Source: Roridomyces roridus (lineage: Eukaryota; Basidiomycota; Agaricomycetes; Agaricales; Mycenaceae). Taken from it: a stretch of DNA of 31,339 nucleotides. The notes under the pieces are model-generated. The model was not told where the DNA came from. It ran no database searches and was given only the letters and a program-made list of their open reading frames with translations. The stretch lies in assembly GCA_029378245.1 (NCBI GenBank), contig JARKIF010000303.1:1-31339 (forward strand), written 5' to 3'. The position numbers and the translations under genes were made by a program. Below are positions 1 through 8,516 of the stretch, piece after piece (the stretch's first letter is position 1; every line of letters begins with the position of its first letter).

Positions 1-231
1 TGCGCCATCACCGCCATCACCGCCATCAGTTACGGATCAAGAGATCCGTTGTTATCAACAAACGTACATTCGGTCTACGCACGACAGGTCTCTCGAGAGG
101 GATGTCGCCCGCCCGAGTAAGGAGGACAACGCTGTCACTCGAACGATAGGACAACAGTACTTGTCCAGCGCGGGAAGGGTTGCTAGGACGGGATCCGACG
201 CGCCGTGTTAGAACCCGACGAGGGGTTCAAA
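1..231 (+). repeat. 5' LTR, left fragment
   Basis: This stretch matches 8556-8777 of the 3' LTR. It differs by an extra 9-nt unit (CACCGCCAT) near its start and by G95 versus A8641. It ends at 231, where the hAT element begins, and the LTR resumes at 3650. The LTR start itself (TGATGT at 8517 in the 3' copy) would lie about 39 nt left of the window. Confidence 0.9.
224..231 (+). repeat. 8-bp target-site duplication of hAT, left copy
   Basis: GGTTCAAA directly precedes the left TIR at 232 and is repeated at 3650-3657 directly after the right TIR. The uninterrupted site is 8770-8777 in the 3' LTR, which has a single GGTTCAAA. An 8-bp duplication is the hAT hallmark. Confidence 0.97.
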
Positions 232-409
232 CAGTGTTGTCAAGGTCCGACTTGACGGGTCAAAGGTCAAATGTCATCAGTTGACTGGCGGAGGTCGGAC
301 CGAGCCAGATCAAGGTCGGATCGAGTCAAGTCTGTATTTAGAAATAGATTCCCATCACTCTTTTGCCAATCACCACGACGCGTCTCTGCGCGCCTTGCCC
401 TTCCTGGTC

Positions 410-3400
410 ATGTCTGGCCCCCAGATCCGTACGCGAAAGTCAGACGACCCGAATGCGACGAAACTACAACCCCTTTGGCGCGGTTTTTATACCGACGGAG
501 TGAAGCAAGGAGGACACGATCGAGCGTGGTGCTTGGCGGAGATGAGGCCGTGGATAGCTCAGTCGAAGATGAATCAGGCGTCTCAGAGGTTGCTGAACAT
601 CGAAATGGGCCCTGACAAGACAGAAAAGGAGTGGTACCGCGCAGGTGCGTCGTTGTACATCTGGCACGCGCCGTGTATGAGCTAACCTTTCACAGCGTCT
701 CAACACCACACCTACATCTCCGGAAAGACAACCAATCTACGAACACACCTTTTGAACTGCAACGTGATCAACAATAACCCCCACGAAGCTGCAGCACGGG
801 ACGCCATTATCGAGAAGGCGGACGAGTTCTCTGCCAAGCGCGCCCCAATGGCAGCAGCTAACAGTCAGCCCACGATGAACCCCGGCCATGGACTCTTCAT
901 AAACAGCTCCGCCGGCCCCTCCTACTCTCCCTCCATGCCTTTCTCACCGTCCCCGGCCCCAATCCCTTCACCGTTATCACAAACGTTTGGTGCGATGCCA
1001 TTCCATGACTCCCCGTCCCCTCAGATGTATCAATCACCTTCCCCGTTCGCTGGACCACCACCCAAACGACGTAAAACGTCCACCGACTCCACCTACTCCA
1101 GTATACAGCCGTCTCCTCCCTCACAGGAGCAATTTGAGCGAGACCTTTGTTCGCTCTTCACTGTCTGCGGTTTCTCTTGGAACGCAGCAGCGAACCCCGA
1201 GTTCAGGTCTTTTTTCGACAAATATCTACCTGCATATGCCCTCCCTGACCGATGCAAACTTTCTGGACCGATACTCGATGAGCTCGCGGATGATGTCGTG
1301 GAACGAGCTTGCAAAGAGACCACGGGCAAACTCGCAACCTACGCCGAGGACGGGTGGAGCAATGTCGCAAGGACTCACGTTAACACGTCTGTCTTGAGCG
1401 TACAAGGGAAGGTATCCATTCTGTGTGTCGTTGTAGTCGTCGCCTGATCAAGAATCACAGCCATACCTTTTACGCACACATGATATGACTGGGCGGCCAA
1501 AGACGGGTGACGAGCTGTATGAAATCGTCAAGACCGACCTCCAATACGCTCTCGAGAAGTACGGTGTGGACGTCATCGCGATTTGCACGGACAATGGCCC
1601 CGACAGCAAGAAGATGCGACGTTTAATCAAGGAGAATATGAATTGGATCGCTGTATTCGAGTGCTGGGCCCACCAGATGCACCTCATCACCGGCAATGCA
1701 CTTGCGGTGAAGGAACCTTGGCTTGAAGACATCAAAAAAGCGATAGAGCTGATCAAATTCTTCGTTCACCACTACTTCGCCCTCGACTGTCTTCGTGTCG
1801 AGCAGCTTCGGACTCGCATTGTGGCCCTCATGCTCATACTTCCCGTCCTGACACGTTGGCTGTCTCAATATTGCTGTCTTCGTCGCCTGATTCTGTTGGA
1901 GAATGCGATACAGATCACAGTCTTAGCTCATCGCGACGCACTTCGGAATTGTATTGGGCGAAAACAGGAACAGATAGCTGTTGCTGAGAGTGCTATTACC
2001 ACTGCACTGTCACCGCAGTTCTGGACTAATATCAAACGGTAAGTGTTCCTTCTTATGCATGGGCCGGGCTCTGATTGCATATGCAAGTCCAAGACGCAGG
2101 TCACATGATCTCAAGTTGAGACGCAAGACAGAGACGCAAGTGGTGAGTTGAGACGCAACTCCAATACACAGGTCATGTGACTTCCAAGCTAGGTTCTATC
2201 AGGAAATTAGGTGATGGAGATAATTTGAAATACCAAAACTGGAAATTTCCTCATTTGGCCATCTTTTTGCTGCTGGCCTTTGGCATGTTTTGACATTCGA
2301 CCACATGGGCAACTGAGATTATAAAGTAGTATCTTTCATTAGTGTAACAACACACTGATCAAATGAAATTCCAAACACTTTGACTCAGATCTACCCATTT
2401 TCTTGTCAAATATGCAGCAATAGATAGATAACAATAACAAGTGGATTTACAATGAGAGTTTTCAACACATTGGAATATTGCCTGATCATGGATTATGTAA
2501 GATTGTGGGAACATGTGACCATCTGATCACTTGTATCAGATTCTTGAATCAACATTTGATCCAAACTTTGATCACATGACCTGCGTCTGGGAGCTGCGTC
2601 TTGTGTCTGGGAGTTGCGTCTTGACTTGCACTTTTAGGACCTGTGTCCCAGGCTTGCCTTGGCCCGTGGGTGGTGCTACCACATGATAGGCATCCATAAC
2701 CTGTGTCAGGGCCATATTGCCATGTCTAGTTGACTTCCCTATCCAGCAAAACCTGGGAACTAAACCTGAAAAGATGCATAAACTTGTGTATCACTGCATT
2801 GAACTAATCCCTTGCATCTGCGCCATTGACACTGTAATTTTCAATGATAAATGCTGTCATACACAAGACTTCGCTGGTTCGCGCGGATCGTCTACAAATA
2901 CATGCGAACGAGGGACGTATACCACAGCGCAAGCCTCGGCACTGCAGCCTCGACGACATCGTTCCGCAGCAGATGGAGGAGGGTAACGACTCAGATGGCG
3001 AGGCATCGGAAGAGACCGCAGAGGGCGGCTCGGGTGGGCTGACGGCGGCGGAGATGGGTGATGTGGCCACCGTGGAGAACGAGTTTGAACAGCTTTCAGC
3101 TGCTCTCATCGGGATGGCGACAGCAGAGAGAGAGAGAGGGGGTGAAGACGAGGAGGAGGAGGATGAAGACTCGAGCGCAACGTCCCATCCCGCGCCGACT
3201 CAATACAACGCCAGATCGAGAGTACCGGCGCGGTTCAAGAAGCTCTTACTCGAAGAAGTGTTCGTCTACCCCGCGGACGTGCAAGAACGGAATCTCGTGT
3301 TTTATTGGGACGTGGGTAGTGCGTTGCTGGATGCTGAGATCAATGAGATGGATACGGACCAGACGGCGGCGGCGGCGGCGCGACCGAGAGCAGCGGCAGG

Positions 3401-3470
3401 ATCGGGAGGGTCGCAGGATGTCTTCGGGGGCTTACCGGGGGACACACTGGGACTGAACTTTGCACATTAG
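410..3470 (+). pseudogene. hAT transposase, interrupted and internally deleted
   Basis: Exon 1 (410-644) starts at ATG (MSGPQIRTRK). Introns at 645-695 and 1412-1460 have good GT-AG borders and keep frame. Exon 2 (696-1411) begins with a BED-finger-like stretch (TTNLRTHLLNC) followed by a Pro/Ser-rich linker. Exon 3 (1461-2038) encodes the DUF659/RNase H-like hAT core (TDNGPDSKKMRRLIKE, then CWAHQMHLITGNAL) and ends at a perfect donor GTAAGTG at 2039. The open frame at 2844-3470 supplies what looks like the end of the C-terminal dimerisation region (LVRADRLQIHANEGRI) and an acidic tail. The segment between, usually a few hundred residues including most of the dimerisation domain, is missing. 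In its place are an inverted-repeat insertion and unrelated AT-richer sequence, so I call it a pseudogene. Confidence 0.85.
2059..2667. mobile_element. Inverted-repeat element with GACGCA-rich ends, nested in hAT
   Basis: The two ends are imperfect inverted repeats: GGGCC, then TGCAAGTC-AAGACGCA blocks on the left (2061-2170) and their complement on the right (2570-2666). The word GACGCA occurs four times at the left end, and its complement TGCGTC occurs three times at the right end. The interior is AT-rich and has no coding frame. It lies just after the splice donor at 2039, so it may have entered an intron of the transposase. I could not find a clear target-site duplication, so the exact ends and superfamily are open. 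Confidence 0.6.
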
Positions 3471-3649
3471 TCATTGCAGACATCTATATATTGTCTGGTT
3501 CTGGATATATTAGCGCAATACGAGGGAATACTGAAATTGATCGGTCTTTGATTGCCCATCACCAGTGGTCCGACCATTTCGGTCAACAGTCGGACCGCTT
3601 CGGATAACCTTGGTCAGACCTGATCGGACCTCGGTCAATGACAACACTG

Positions 3650-4197
3650 GGTTCAAACACCGTCACACACGAACGATAGGACAACAGTACTTGTCCAGCG
3701 CGGGAAGGGTTGCTAGGACAGGACCTGACGCGCCGTGTTAGAACCCGACGAGGGGTTTAAACACAGTCACACAACATTCTCGGCATGATCCAGTGATCAT
3801 GCCAAGGAGGGGTAACCTATAGGGTTACAGGGGACGCTCCACCTAACTCTATTAAGAGAGGAGCCGCGTAGGGGTAATTAAGGGTCAGGGACCGATCATA
3901 CAGGAGAACGCTCCTGAGGGAATTAGTATTTATACTTGGGTAGAATCTCATGTACGGTAGATTCTACCTCGTCTAATCTCCAGCGCTACTTTGGCTTACG
4001 GGTTACGTTCTCTTCCCTCACGGACACAACCCGACTCGCCTATTCGCCGAGACTCGACTCGTCTCGTTGTGCTCGACTCGTCTCCTCTCGACGTTCTCGA
4101 GCTCGTCGACCTTCTCGTCGTACCCGGCCGTGTCACCCACGCCGTTCCGCGTCTGATCCGATCACCCGGCAAGCCGGCCTAGACGCTGTCGTTGACA
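3650..4197 (+). repeat. 5' LTR, right fragment
   Basis: This stretch is collinear with 8770-9317 without gaps, differing at C3661/A8781, C3779/T8899 and C4129/T9249. Its first 8 nt are the second copy of the hAT target duplication. It ends in TTGACA at 4197. After that the two LTR copies diverge: GAAGG here, ATCAA at 9318. It contains a perfect hairpin GGCATGATC-CAGT-GATCATGCC at 3782-3803, a short stem CAGGAG-AACG-CTCCTG at 3901-3916 and the core promoter. Confidence 0.95.
3927..3969 (+). promoter_or_regulatory. LTR core promoter and R-region hairpin
   Basis: A TATA box (TATTTATA, 3927-3934) is followed by a perfect 10-bp stem, GGTAGAATCT at 3939-3948 and AGATTCTACC at 3959-3968. If transcription starts about 32 nt from the first T of the TATA box, the RNA 5' end falls at about 3959 and begins AGATTCTACCT. 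These 11 nt are the exact complement of 4200-4210. The same block is present in the 3' LTR about 5120 nt downstream. Confidence 0.7.
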
Positions 4198-4199
4198 GA

Positions 4200-4210
4200 A
4201 GGTAGAATCT
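4200..4210 (+). other. Self-priming primer-binding site
   Basis: AGGTAGAATCT lies two nucleotides after the 5' LTR end. It is the exact reverse complement of 3959-3969, the predicted start of the element's own transcript. No TGG-type tRNA primer site follows the LTR. Tf1 of fission yeast and related sushi-type chromoviruses prime reverse transcription with an 11-nt segment from the 5' end of their own RNA, and the layout here matches that mechanism. Confidence 0.75.
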
Positions 4211-4236
4211 CCCTTTTCGACTCCTCTGGGTACGAC

Positions 4237-4935
4237 ATGGAGGATGGGAAACTTCGCATCTACGTTCACCAGTGCGAAGACGAAAGGATCAACTCTGGGT
4301 TCATCGCCATACTACCCTGGGTTGCGTTTTTTGTGGTCCTGGTACTCTGGTACTCCGAGTCGCACAGCCGTGTCGACAGGGGATATGTCAGACACCATCA
4401 AGGCAGACCACTTCGGAGGAGAGGAATGGGAGGATCCCGCGTGGAGCGGGCGGTTGCAGGAGTAGTGGATTGGATAGCAGGGATGGCAAGGCCAGTCCCC
4501 GAAGCGATGCCGAGTAACGCTCGGCGCACGAGGAATTTCCGCAACGGACGCGGAACGAACAGAGGCAGGCCGCACCACAGCCGTCCTACCGAAGTTCACA
4601 ACGATCGTGGCGAGGTGGTTGGACATCGCTGGAGCCCAGCCGTTCAACATTACCTCGACGACAGGATGGTCTGGACAGAAACCGCAGCGCGCGGTCCAAG
4701 CCCATCTCGGAGCACGCACAGCTCCATGCCCAGTCTGGTGGATATCGAAACACCCACTACTGGCACGACGTCTGCAGTTACCGAACGCCCCGTCGAGGGG
4801 GTAATCGACTACGAAGACGAATACGATTCTGCGCAGAACCCGACCGAGCCAAAGGAGGCGCATTGGTCCGAGGTTCAAACCCCGTGGACAGCAGTAGACG
4901 CTACCGTGATCTCGACGGGCGCCAAGACTGCCTAG
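4237..4935 (+). CDS. Sense ORF after the primer-binding site, possible gag remnant or accessory protein
   Basis: The open frame extends from the LTR end, but the first ATG is at 4237 (MEDGKLRIYV), giving about 232 residues to the stop at 4935. A strongly hydrophobic stretch (GFIAILPWVAFFVVLVLWY) at about residues 20-38 could be a membrane segment. The rest is basic (RRTRNFRNGRGTNRGR) and then acidic, low in complexity, with no zinc knuckle or protease motif. Its position directly downstream of the primer site is where gag starts in LTR elements, but nothing in the sequence confirms gag. A second ATG at 4244 opens only a 73-codon frame. I do not recognise the protein. Confidence 0.4.
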   Translation: MEDGKLRIYVHQCEDERINSGFIAILPWVAFFVVLVLWYSESHSRVDRGYVRHHQGRPLRRRGMGGSRVERAVAGVVDWIAGMARPVPEAMPSNARRTRNFRNGRGTNRGRPHHSRPTEVHNDRGEVVGHRWSPAVQHYLDDRMVWTETAARGPSPSRSTHSSMPSLVDIETPTTGTTSAVTERPVEGVIDYEDEYDSAQNPTEPKEAHWSEVQTPWTAVDATVISTGAKTA

Positions 4936-5166
4936 ATCTCGTCAAACGATCACACGATACCCGCCACTGGATGGCCGATACCCGCATTTAGTTTCATCTA
5001 TTTACTATAAGGGGTAGGAAGGAAAGACCCCGGAGAAAACTTATACAACACTCATAAAAGGAATTGACAAAAAACAACAAAAATAGATTCATAATTGGGG
5101 CTAGACCCCGGCACTGTACAGATACGCTACGACCAAATATACAAACGGGCGCACAACCCGACTTCG
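4936..5166. other. Spacer between the sense ORF and the antisense gene
   Basis: This is the shared 3' side of the convergent sense ORF and antisense gene. It contains an AT-rich tract at about 4995-5095, presumably the 3' UTR and polyadenylation region of the antisense gene. I see no other feature. Confidence 0.4.
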
Positions 5167-8100
5167 TCACTTCTCGCGATGGAATCTCTTCCCCTTGAAC
5201 GACCTATCCTTTCCCTCCTCCCATCGCTTGGACGCTTCTGCTCGCACCGACTCCAGGAAGTCCTCGAACGACTGGGTTTCACTCACACGGCCGAAGAGAG
5301 CGAACATGTCTTGCACGGTCTCCTCCACGGCAGAGGCAACCTGCGACGATGCTGGGGCCGCCGACGACGAAGGACCAGCAACCGGGGACGAAGGACGAGG
5401 CGGTGGCATATCGTCGTCCACCTCGAAGTCGTTGATTGTAATATTGAGTTCGGGGTGGAAGCCGGAGTCACGGCGACGACGAGCTGGAGGACTAGGAGAA
5501 CGGGAAGGGGGACCCCGCTTGTGACCGCGGGAGGGGGGCGAACGACGACGACGACGGGCGGGGTTGCGACGAGGAGTAGCCGGAGGAGGAGTGGGTTCGG
5601 CCGCCCGACGCACACGATCGGCACGGGGTTCCGTGGGCGTTCCAAGGGGAGGGTGCGGGGCTGGACGACCCTCTGCCGTACGACGCTGAGAACGAGCAGT
5701 GTTCTGCGTAGGGAGGAAGCGGTAGCAAAATTGGGTCCAGTTGTGGACCGCCGCTATAGGGAAATCGAGACCCATGGTTAGAACCCGAACGTCAACCCTG
5801 GGAACGAAACGAAGACTTACCAACGACCGGTAAATCTTGCAATCGACGGTCCCGCACTACTCGCACGAAATCCCCATTCCCAACGTGCTCCCAATACTCC
5901 AGAGGATTGCGAGCGAACGGAATATCACCCACAAACTGACTGCGGAGAGTCGCCACCGGGGTGCAAGTCTTGTGGTCCGAGTGGCATCGATCGCAGCAAG
6001 AACGTCCCTTGTTAGGGGGAGCAGTACTTGCCGCGCCTGCAAACTGCCAGATGACGCATGCGCCCCCCGCCGCGACACACCGCTCGCAACCCGGGAACAC
6101 AATGCGAAGGACTGCACCAACAGGGCGCCAACGTTCGACGGGCCAGGAGCGGTGTTGGGCAGGACGCATACGTTCCAGATGATTGGATTGGGGGACGGGT
6201 AGCGGGTTTCGCAAAGCACGACGCGCGGTAGGGCGACGAGGGGGCGCATCCACCTCCTCCACGGAGGGTTCTGACGTGACCTCGCCCATTTCGACGTCTT
6301 CATCGCCTATCGAGACGATAGGTGGAGGGGGGGAGCCGGAACGCGATGGAGTTCCCCACGAAATTTCGTCCTCCTCGTCGGAGGGGACGCCAGGGATGAA
6401 TACGCCGTCGGCTTCTAGACGACCGTCGTCCGCTACCTCGTCGTCGGTGCTTTCGACCACGACTCTGCCCTTTCCCTTGCGCCGAGACCGACGCGCCTGG
6501 AGTTCTTCCGTATCAGACTCGGGATCCGGGTACGCGTCGACGGGAGGGGATATAGGACGTGGGGTTGGAAGCCGAGGAGGAGAAGGAGGGGGAGTGGGCG
6601 ACGGAGACGGGGAAGGAGGAGGAGGCGAGCCCAACGGGGCCCACGCGTCGAATTGGCCCAACGGAAAAACCATGTTTTCATCTACCCCCACGTCTCGCGC
6701 AAAGGCTTGCGATTGCTCAAACGACAAGAACTCGCCCAGATCGACCTCCTCCAACGCGTCTCGAGCAGGATCCGTCGAGGCGACCCGCAGCGGCAAAACT
6801 TCCGAAGAAGCAACAACTACGAGGAAAATCATTCAGGAACAATGGCAAAAACGCGAAAATGCGAGACGACTCACGATCCACGGCCTCCCACAACCCCAAA
6901 CCCATCGGACAATATAGCGGATCGTCCGTCACCGCGATGGGATTCCCAAGCCGATTGAGAGCATTGTCGGGGAAGAACACGCGGAGGTCGACCCACTGTT
7001 CGTGGGAGAGGTACCGAAGCGGTACGGAGTCAGGTAACGCTCGCGCCAGCCAGATCGGGTTCTGCTCGAAGGGAGGTATCTCGTTGCCAGCAGCATCGTT
7101 CACGTGGGAACGGAGGTGGGTTCGATATCGAAAAGGGTGTCGTCGATGGAGTTTGCGGGGGTGAGAGGGAATGCGTGGCGGAAGAACCGCTTCTGTCGAC
7201 GACCAAAGAAAGGTCCAAGGTATACTGGAATACCCATTCGCGCCAGGGCCGCCAAGAAACTCTCCAGGTCGATCTATGGAGGGTGAGCAGAACCCGACAG
7301 CAAAACCCGACACGCACCAATGCCCAGAGCACTTCCAAAGCCCGTGCTGGAGTACCACCTCCCGCGTTCACCGACCCCCGCCAGTGCCACAACGCCAGTC
7401 GAAGAGCTTCGTGATACGTGGCCAGCTCGGTGCGGAGGTCGATATCGCGCGGACCACGATGGTCGACTCGAGTCCAAATGAAAGTGCTACCATCGGGAAG
7501 ATCTTCGAAAAGGACGATGCAGTCCGCATCGTCCATTCCCGCGAAAGCGGGCACCAGATACGGACGACTCGCGAGGCGAAGGAAAACATTGTCGGCATAG
7601 TCGGCCAATGGCATGGTCGACTCGGGATGGTAGTAAGGAACTTGGGGGGCGGAAACGGAAGGACCACGCCAGTGCAAGTGAGGAGGGGGAAGGAGACAAA
7701 GTGGGAGCAGAGGACCAGCGGCAGCAAGAGGCTGCAAAATATTGAACGAATCCGGGTTGCGACCCGAGGATACCCCCTCTTCGGGGGTCAAACGCACCAA
7801 ACGACGATAGCGAAAGACAAGATACATGAAGGCGATATTGAAGAAGAAAGTCTCATCGGGGGCAGGGCGCCGGGGCACAAACCGAAGCGAGTTGGTAGCG
7901 GCGCCAACATCGAAGGGGGTGAGATGCTGGGAGTGCTGGACCGGATGCCAAAGCGGGTGGTCCGGGGGAATGTTGCGACGGACGGACGGACGACGCGGAC
8001 CAGGTAACTCCTGAAAGGAGTGAGGTTGAAGACCAGGCTCGCGATTGACCTGGCGAGGGAGCTGGCCGCGCTGGTAACCGATGGTGGGTGGAAGAGACAT
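5167..8100 (-). CDS. Antisense four-exon gene inside the retroelement; Zn2Cys6-like cysteine array
   Basis: Four exons join cleanly: 8100-7318, 7273-6875, 6816-5821 and 5753-5167. The introns (7317-7274, 6874-6817, 5820-5754) have GTRNGT donors and YAG acceptors. The start ATG at 8100 (MSLPPTIGYQRG) has a CCACC-type context; an in-frame ATG at 8130 is possible. The protein of about 920 residues has a globular N-terminal half with no family I can name, a Pro/Ser- and Asp/Glu-rich middle, and near residue 660 the array C-x2-C-x6-C-x20-C-x2-C-x6-C (GCERCVAAGGAC ... CCDRCHSDHKTC). That resembles a fungal Zn2Cys6 cluster with a long linker. An Arg/Ser-rich tail and an acidic helix end the protein. 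Exon 2 needs a one-base shift at about 7095 (between TSVPT and NEIPPFEQ). It lies opposite to the element's transcription. Confidence 0.65.
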
Positions 8101-8516
8101 GGTGGGGGGGAGGAAGAAGTTATTTGTCACCGAGACATGACTCCCCTTTTATGTCTGGAAGCCGACTTGCATAGGAGAATGGTGACTACCCGATTAGGGG
8201 TTAGAAGGAACGAGAACCGCTGATCCGCGAGACTCGAGGCTTCTCGTGATGGGTTCGCAAATATAGTTTGCAAATCCCCGAGTCACCAATTCAAAAGTTA
8301 CGCAATGGCGGAGCTCGGCGTTCCCATGGATACGAGATCTGGGTTGCGAGCTGCCGTCATTGGACCCACCTCAGGGTTTTGGCTTTCAGGCACGGATGAC
8401 GGGCAGGAACGAATACAATTACAGACCGCGGCTCACCCCGGAAGACGATTAATCGCAGGGCAAAACACGTCGTCGCATAATTGGTCGCTGAGGGCATCGA
8501 CCTTGAACGGAGGGGA
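8101..8516 (-). promoter_or_regulatory. Upstream region of the antisense gene, ending at the purine tract
   Basis: This stretch separates the start of the antisense gene from the 3' LTR. On the minus strand an ACTATATTTG word at about 8262-8271 is a plausible TATA box roughly 165 nt upstream of the ATG, beside a short inverted repeat GCAAATATAGTTTGC. No convincing gene is present; the 80-codon + frame at 8305 has no recognisable features. Confidence 0.35.
8505..8516 (+). other. Polypurine tract
   Basis: GAACGGAGGGGA is followed immediately by TGATGT, taken as the first bases of the 3' LTR. A purine run abutting the 3' LTR is where plus-strand DNA synthesis is primed in LTR retroelements. The tract has one C, and the LTR start rests on this position because the 5' counterpart is outside the window. 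Confidence 0.55.

Larger units (their letters stand above)
232..3649 (+). mobile_element. hAT-superfamily DNA transposon inserted in the 5' LTR
   Basis: The element is 3418 bp and begins and ends with a perfect 11-bp inverted repeat, CAGTGTTGTCA (232-242) and its complement (3639-3649). The CAGTG terminus and 8-bp duplication are typical of hAT. Subterminal GGTCGGA/GGTCCGA words recur at both ends (about 246-320 and 3570-3635), as expected for transposase binding sites. Inside is a broken hAT transposase gene on the + strand. The empty site is preserved in the 3' LTR of the host retroelement, so the boundaries are exact. The transposase is interrupted and internally deleted, so this copy is probably immobile without help. 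Confidence 0.97.

Noticed and set aside
3936..4205. Arg/Ser-rich frame within the LTR (also at 9056-9337)
   Set aside because: It covers the R and U5 region of the LTR and exists twice because the LTR does; there is no sign of protein selection.
4192..4236. Upstream extension of the sense ORF to 4192
   Set aside because: The first codon is TTG within the LTR end, not ATG; the first ATG is at 4237.
5095..5781. Long Arg/Thr-rich + strand frame opposite the last exon of the antisense gene
   Set aside because: It is a shadow frame: the minus strand has consistent splicing and better composition, and the + frame is low in complexity with no start context.
6183..6917. Ser/Gly-rich + strand frame of 244 codons
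   Set aside because: It is the complement of the Pro/Ser-rich and acidic middle part of the antisense gene and has no independent support.
7171..8007. 278-codon + strand frame as possible pol or gag
   Set aside because: It has no protease, reverse transcriptase or integrase motifs and lies opposite exons 1 and 2 of the antisense gene.
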